From Hymenopellis radicata (lineage: Eukaryota; Basidiomycota; Agaricomycetes; Agaricales; Physalacriaceae): a DNA stretch of 64,000 bases. The position numbers and the translations under genes are program-made. The notes under the pieces were generated by a model that was given only the letters and a program-made list of their open reading frames with translations, made no database searches and was not told the DNA's origin. Location of the stretch: positions 1-64,000 of the forward strand of contig JADNRX010000280.1 of NCBI GenBank assembly GCA_015501595.1, given 5' to 3'. Shown piece by piece: positions 58,619-64,000 of this stretch (position 1 is its first letter; the number at the start of each line of letters is the position of its first letter).

Positions 58619-58698
58619 TCATGTCCGCGCAGGCTGTGGTGCGCACTCGACGAGTCTCTGACACTCGCGCACACAGCAACATGGTCTCTCGTTCTTTT
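58619..58698 (+). repeat. Dispersed repeat D, copy 2
   Basis: Identical to 46906-46985. Here it directly follows the end of repeat B. Confidence 0.9.
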
Positions 58699-58890
58699 CC
58701 CACCCTCCACTCCCATCACGTATCGACCTCTGTTGATTGGGTCGTTTACACGCATTTCAGTTAGTGCCCTCTATTGCATGAAGTTCATATTGCACTTTTG
58801 TGTCGGACACTTCCTGATGCTAAACTCCACCCATTGCTCTGGGGATCGCCTATTTTCCAACAGTGCTCGGTCGATGGTCCCACCCGCCCA

Positions 58891-59044
58891 GAATCGCAGC
58901 TGACCGCGTCTAACCTTGGAAAGTCGATCACCGGAGCCCAAAGGTTTCTCCAACCTTTACCCATACCCTTGCGCAGTACTGAAGCACATAGCTCTCATGA
59001 GTGCTCACACCAATCAAGAAGAGCATCATAGGATAGTGCAAAGA
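58891..59044 (+). repeat. Dispersed repeat A, copy 2
   Basis: Same orientation as 56700-56853. It is followed by unique sequence rather than repeat B. Confidence 0.92.
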
Positions 59045-59489
59045 CTGGGTCTTCAAAGCTTCAGACTTTGCTTGAGAAGCAGACCACCCTTGCAGAGCTG
59101 GAGACTGCTGGTCGATGTTTAGAAGCATTCATCTTCTTTCAGAGTTTGATATGAGGATGTGCGGAAGTGAGTCTCCATTCGATTCGGCTGCTAGCGGAGC
59201 CTAGCGCTAAGCGCTCACCAAGCACTTTTCAGGCACCTATTTGTGCAGAGTTTGCGATGTAGGCAATACAGATGCTTGGTCTTCGGATAGTTGGATTGAA
59301 AGCATCGAAGTTCACAGCAACATATGGCGTCCACCGAAGACTGTACTCGGTACCAGAAGCGCCCGTTTATTCTGAGATGCGCACACGAGGAGTTCGGAAG
59401 ATTCCACGCCGGTGATACTCGCACAGCCTACATATGCTCGTGTCTACTGTCAAGGGTGCTGTTATATCCTGCGTCCTCCACACACTCTC
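59045..59489. other. No recognisable gene
   Basis: Upstream region of the hypothetical gene at 59490. Short frames only. Confidence 0.4.
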
Positions 59490-60327
59490 ATGGAAGTAGG
59501 CGCGGCTCTTGTCGGCGTCGTAGGGGCTGTCGGTGCAGTCAAGGCGGCGGCATCAGCAGGCTTCTCGGGACGCCACGAAGCAGCACATGATGCATTGGTC
59601 TCTCAGTACGATCGGGTTGTCTCTCGATACAGAAGCGCTTCGGAGAGCAGCCATATTTCATTCGGAGACGAGAATGAATATGAAATAAGGCTCAGCGAGC
59701 GAGTCCTCTTATCTGGGAATCCAAACAGGCAGCTCACCTCGTCATAGATCACGGAAGGCATTAGGGGGGTACGAGGATAGCATCAAGGCTTATAAGGACA
59801 AGTCCTGGTTCAGACCCATTGCGAAGATGGAAAGACGGAGTGAAGTGCGGAAGAAGAAACGTGAAGCGCGTGAGGCAGCTCGAAGTCTATGGGATCACGT
59901 CGATGTGAGTCTCGGTTTATGCCTTTAAGTATCATATTCTGAACCCCCACAGTGCGTCTCAAACGGCTCGTCCCTCTGCTCCACCTACACCGAATCGGGG
60001 TCACCGCCAAATTCTGCATTGGCCAGAGATGATATAAGTGACTGGGTCGATCGCGTTGATGAAGCGAACACACCGGAAGCCTCTGAAAACCTGATTGTGG
60101 GCAGCAAGAGAAAGTGGACATCGTGCACATCCGCTGATGCAGCAGTCGATGAACCCAATTATCCAAGCAAGAAACTACGAGAAACACCGCAATTCCGTCG
60201 AATCCGTTGCGTAGAATGGTCTGAACTGAGGGAAAAAGACCTCTTTCCATGGACCGAGTATGTGACCTGCATACGCGAACAGGTCTTGTTTGGACTCAAT
60301 GAGCAAGGATATTTAGATATATCGTGA
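59490..60327 (+). CDS. Hypothetical protein with basic helical middle
   Basis: Start chosen at MEVGAALVGVVGAVGAVKAA, a Gly/Ala/Val-rich N-terminus like those of many Agaricomycete proteins of unknown role. The first frame continues HEAAHDALVSQYDRVVSRYR to ENEYEIRLSE. A second frame (from about 59750) carries GGYEDSIKAYKDKSWFRPIA and KMERRSEVRKKKREAREAAR, then, after a ~50-nt intron, SALARDDISDWVDRVDEANT, GSKRKWTSC and a final WSELREKDLFPWTEYVTCIR. The two frames connect only with a one-base change near 59700. No domain is recognised. Confidence 0.4.
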
Positions 60328-61387
60328 GAACGTCTTGTCAGATTTCAAGATGTCTTAAGCTTACTGTTTGCTTCAGCCATCTTGAAGGCCGCCCGCCCGT
60401 CGTCGACAGTTCGTATGGCTTTGTGACCCTGCGACGCCAAAAGCAGAGCTCTCTGACCACATGTTAATCGAAAAGTCGTTCGCAATTTGAATGACTCCAG
60501 GGCTCTGTTCCGATTCGAGATGGATCTGCAATGGCTTGAAGGATTCAAGAGACGACACTGCATACGCGGTGGTGTATGGGTGCCATGGACGGTCCGCAAG
60601 GACTACCATATGCTTACGGGGGACCAAGGCATGGAGTATATTGGGCGCAGGTTTCAGGAGTACCCGAACTGTTAACTTGTTAGAATAATCCAATGGTCGC
60701 GCTGATATCGAGAAGATTCGCACTATACATTTACAGGAATGTACCTGTACAGCAAATACGCGTAGCAGAAGCGACACTATAATATGTAGGGTGGTCCACG
60801 AAAAGCATCCGGAGTTCATTAAACCAAAAGACTGCTGTGGTGTTTATACCAAGGCGGATTCTTATCGGAGGTCAATTACTCGCGAAACCAGTAAGCAGGA
60901 CTTTACTGTTCAGCGATGAGGTGTGGTTGTATCGTGGCCTGCAGTGCATAGTGATATTTTGGCTACGGAAAGTTGTGCGCGGCTCCGCAATTGATCCATA
61001 CATAAGGGTAGTTATCTGCAGGCCACGAATGTTGGCCTCCCACCATCATCTCTATCGTCAGTGAATTCATCGACGTCGACAAGCGAAAGGAGGTAGAAGA
61101 GATCAGAGATGGACTTCGAGTGATGTAGGGTCTGGTATTAATCCTGTCGACTTCCTCGGCTCATAGTTTTCGAAATCCTGCCTAGTCATGGACATCGGCT
61201 TGCAGGCCCCGGGAAACTCCACTAGGACTCCGGCGGCGCGACCTTAGAATATCGCCCTCAAATCCGCGCACTTTGACGATTTGGGCCTCAAATCGCCAAA
61301 AATCGCTTAAAGTCACGCCACATGCCCGTTTGTCACGCTTCCAAATCACGTTTCGTGACTTCTTCTCATCCTTCTTCACATCCTTCC
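60328..61387. other. No recognisable gene
   Basis: Short overlapping frames on both strands at 60373-60819 show no conserved motif. Confidence 0.4.
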
Positions 61388-63265
61388 ATGACCGACTACC
61401 ACGCTGACACGACGGCTGTCCTGCCGGGTTTTTCCCCTGCTCAGCGGGACGACCTGTACGCAGAACTTCACCAGTGCCTCTGGCGCACAGCATCAAGTCC
61501 AAGCCAGCCGGCAGACTCGGCTGGCCCTGAGCCTAAGCGGTTAGCCGAATTCATCGAAGCCTGCTATGGCGACGGCGACGCGACTGCTATGGACGTAGAC
61601 GACTCGGAGCAGCCTCCGCCAGCGCCAGCGCCACCGATTCGATACATCGACCTCAAGAAGAATGAGGGGCTCGCGGTGGGGAAAATGCGGTTTGTGAACA
61701 AGCTCATTGTGCGCGAAGAGTATGTCGAATTCATGACCGATGCCTCTGCCATTGCGAGTAAGGGGCAGCGAGCCAACTTCTTCCTCACCGGTCAGCCTGG
61801 GATCGGCAAGTAGTCGTTTTCCTGTCTGCTTTTCGCGCTCATGTATTGCGTTGGGTAGGCAAGAGCGTCGGTGCAGGCTACTTCCTTTTCCGATTGCTCG
61901 CTTCCCGCCAGTCGGTCTTCTTCCTTCCGTCCAGTCCACTCTGGTCTATTTTTCTGAAGCCGGCGTCGAGGTCATCAATATGCCAATTCCAAGCCTCTAC
62001 GTGAACACCGCCAGATTGTTAAATGCTATCAGGCGCAGCTGGGTCATTGTAGATGTTGACGCTAGTTTCGACTGGTTGCCTCCCTTCCTGTTTAAAGCTG
62101 CGCAGTGTTTGGTATGGACGTCGTCACCGACGAGGGAGAGGCGCATGCACCGTTTCATCAAGCATTTCTCTGCCACTGCCTGGTACATGAAGCCATGGTC
62201 ATCTGAAGAAATTGCAGCTGTAACGTGCGTATCGTCTTCGACACTGTTCTTCATCCAGGCTGACCTTGTCAAATACAGGACACTGGAGAACAGAGACCCC
62301 AAGGATGTTCAGGACAGGCTCAAGATGTGCGGACCGGTCGCATGGAGCCTTTTTAGCGACAGCTACAAAAGCAGGCTCCACGCCGCCGCCATTGACCAGG
62401 TCGTCGAGCAGGCTGTCGCTGGCAACATATTCGATTTTGCGACGTCGAGCGTGGTCGACCAGGTGCAAGCAAGTCACCGTATGTTTCTTGTTCGACCCCT
62501 GGAGGTGATCGATAGGGATGGACAATCTTCCCTCGAACGGGGGCTGTGCTCTTTCAATTTCATCTCGAACTACGTTGCCAGCCGCACTGCGGAGCAGATG
62601 GAGCAGCACATTGAGAAGGTCCGGCAACAGCTGGCCCGCGCGTTCAACAGCCCCAACATGCGCTCAGCGGCTGGCAAGCTCGTCGAGAGCATGCTTCATC
62701 GCGCACTCATTCATCGAAAGATTCATGTTCCGGCCATCTTTGGTGGTGGCCTAGTGAAAGGAGAACTTGAGCTCATCGGCCAAGCCAAGGACTTTCTCCT
62801 CGAAACTCATGTGCAGGAACAGCGCACCTGCCGTCCACTATACCTTCGGCCCCAAACATCCGACTTTGCTGCTGTCGACGCCATCCTCGTCACGGCGGAC
62901 GTACTGTGCCTCATCCAATCGTCCCTCCTGCATCACATTCACACACTGTCAAAACCTTACTCCAGATCCTGACCAGACTCAAAACCAACAAGATTGAAGT
63001 AGATCTGCTCCGCCTGGTCTATTGCATCGTTGGTACTGATGAAGATCGTGTCAAAAAGCTTGTATGCAAGGCGAGCGAGAAGCTGACGGCACTTCAGGCT
63101 AACCCGCAGGCCCGAGAGCTGGGAGACACTTCCAAACTTGCTTGTACAAGGCTGAACAAGTTAGAAGTGAAGGGCTTCATGGTTGACATGCAGAAAGGGC
63201 TTGTGCCGTATCAAAGTAGAGTCTTGCTCATTTGTATTGCATGTACTAAAATCCAGACGAAATGA
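61388..63265 (+). CDS. P-loop NTPase of the fungal Crinkler/RHS-like type
   Basis: Exon 1 starts MTDYHADTTAVLPGFSPAQR and ends at a Walker A motif (NFFLTGQPGIGKS). The motif is split by an intron that keeps frame only with a GC donor (61806 GCAAGT ... TAG 61858). Exon 2 continues GAGYFLFRLLASRQSVFFLP, then LVYFSEAGVEV, a Walker B-like WVIVDVDASFDWLP, LVWTSSPTRERR, WYMKPWSSEEIAAV and CGPVAWSLFSDSYKSRL. Next come FLVRPLEVIDRD, KLVESMLHRALIHRK, LYLRPQTSDFAAVDAILVTA and VDLLRLVYCIVGTDEDRVKK. The AVDAIL..TAD end suggests the PD-(D/E)xK-like tail of CRN-type proteins, but this is inference. A frameshift at 61927-61928 (one extra C restores it) and another near 62945 are apparent. Confidence 0.65.
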
Positions 63266-63542
63266 TGTCCAGTGCGGAAGCGAAAGTAATCGTGACAGTT
63301 GTCTGCTATGTGATGAATTCATTTGTAATATTGCAATGAAATGTTATAGTCATTAACAGTGAGGAGTAAATCACAACAACATTTTCAGCATCACCTATAA
63401 GGGCAAGTCCGACGAGGAAGGTCATGCTTCAGAATGGAACCGTCCGATCGCAAGCCGCCGGGTCTTGGATTGCAAACCACAGGTCTTGGATCGCAAACCA
63501 CACATAATGTAAAAAGAATGGGAGTAGATTTATGTGAGTAAA

Positions 63543-64000
63543 CTAGGCATAGTCGAATGGGACAAAAATTCTGCGGAAAAAGCGTTCTTGGTGGATGAGT
63601 TCAATGACTGCATCCACTATGGCGAAATCTGAGTGATGTGAGTAGGAAGCATGGAAACGGGAGGAGATATGGGGGACGTACCAATATCACCCGGCATGGC
63701 AATCAGAGTGTTTGCGATGATGTTGTTCTCGTCCACCACGGTTGCCACCACCTCGACACATTGTCCAACTTGCAGTGAATCGAAATCGGCCTGAGGCGGC
63801 AGAACGATAAGACAAGCAATGGGCTACGTATGCGTGTCCTACCTGGTCGACTGAATCAATGGTGATAGAAAAATCATCGCTGGTGTGGGCGGTGATGAGG
63901 GTGTGGTCGATGTCTTTCTATACCAGGTGTGAGAAAGGACGATGGAGAACGACAGAACCTACCACTGTGACGCGGCAAGGAATGCGAACGTCTTTTCCAA
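63543..64000 (-). CDS. RPA3-like OB-fold protein (replication protein A 14-kDa subunit), truncated by window edge
   Basis: Small single-OB-fold subunit of the ssDNA-binding RPA trimer. Minus-strand exons give GKDVRIPCRVTV, then after introns KDIDHTLITAHTSDDFSITI, ADFDSLQVGQCVEVVATVVD, ENNIIANTLIAMPGDI and finally DFAIVDAVIELIHQERF with stop 63543-63545. The order (R.PC.V, then .LI.AHTSDD..ITI, then VG..VEVVA.VVDENNI, then D...VDAVIELIH) fits RPA3 beta-strands plus the C-terminal trimerisation helix. The N-terminus lies beyond position 64000. An Stn1/Ten1-like small OB protein is a less likely alternative. Confidence 0.65.

Noticed and set aside
56700..59044. The two 154-bp A repeats as LTRs of a 2.3-kb element
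   Set aside because: They do not begin TG/end CA, have no matching flank duplications, and the interior is explained by repeats B and D and an hAT-like insertion.

Overview
The window looks like nuclear DNA of a filamentous basidiomycete, most likely an Agaricomycete. Nearly every gene is broken by GT-AG introns of about 37-60 nt with CTAAC/CTRAY-like branch sites. The gene families fit this group: DUF6534-type membrane protein, small secreted stanniocalcin-like protein, expansin-like DPBB protein, F-box/LRR proteins, 4CL-like AMP-binding enzyme, MCT-type transporter and SNG1/DUF3533 protein. No bacterial operon logic applies. Genes lie on both strands and carry TATA-like boxes where a promoter can be seen.

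Left half (about 0-41.6 kb): mostly single-copy host genes. In order: a coiled-coil gene with repeated exons; an intact TA-flanked MITE (3.8-4.4 kb); a secreted DPBB/expansin-like protein; an intron-containing tRNA-Glu(UUC); AMP deaminase; a White-Collar-type PAS protein; tRNA m1A58 methyltransferase catalytic subunit (TRM61); an F-box/LRR protein; a 4CL-like acyl-CoA synthetase; a MYND zinc-finger protein; a secreted class-3 lipase; a second F-box protein; an MFS monocarboxylate-type transporter; an alpha/beta hydrolase; a DUF6534-type membrane protein; an FYRN/FYRC chromatin protein; an SNG1-family membrane protein; a second, damaged copy of the hydrolase in inverted orientation; and a stanniocalcin-like secreted protein.

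Right half (about 41.5-61 kb): repeat-rich. It holds a 1.8-kb element with 183-bp TG...CA direct repeats that encloses one intronless 380-codon ORF. It also holds a coiled-coil gene hit twice by transposons (a 265-bp TA-MITE in an exon, a 1.1-kb hAT-like element in an intron). Further right are a 42-bp minisatellite, a 22-bp tandem array, a second TA-MITE, a tyrosine-recombinase relic, a 5' fragment of an exopolyphosphatase gene split by another 1.1-kb hAT-like element, and a third 8-bp-TSD element whose empty site survives elsewhere in the window. The last 3 kb holds a P-loop NTPase of the fungal Crinkler/RHS-like kind and the 3' part of an RPA3-like OB-fold gene running off the edge.

Two threads run through the window. 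First, transposon footprints can be resolved to the base because removing the element plus one target-site copy restores a host exon or intron. Second, many unrelated genes, including essential ones, show single-base frameshifts that are almost always cured by one extra G or C in an existing G/C run. That pattern points to consensus under-calling rather than gene death, and the affected genes should be read with it in mind. All calls come from reading the sequence; no database search was run.
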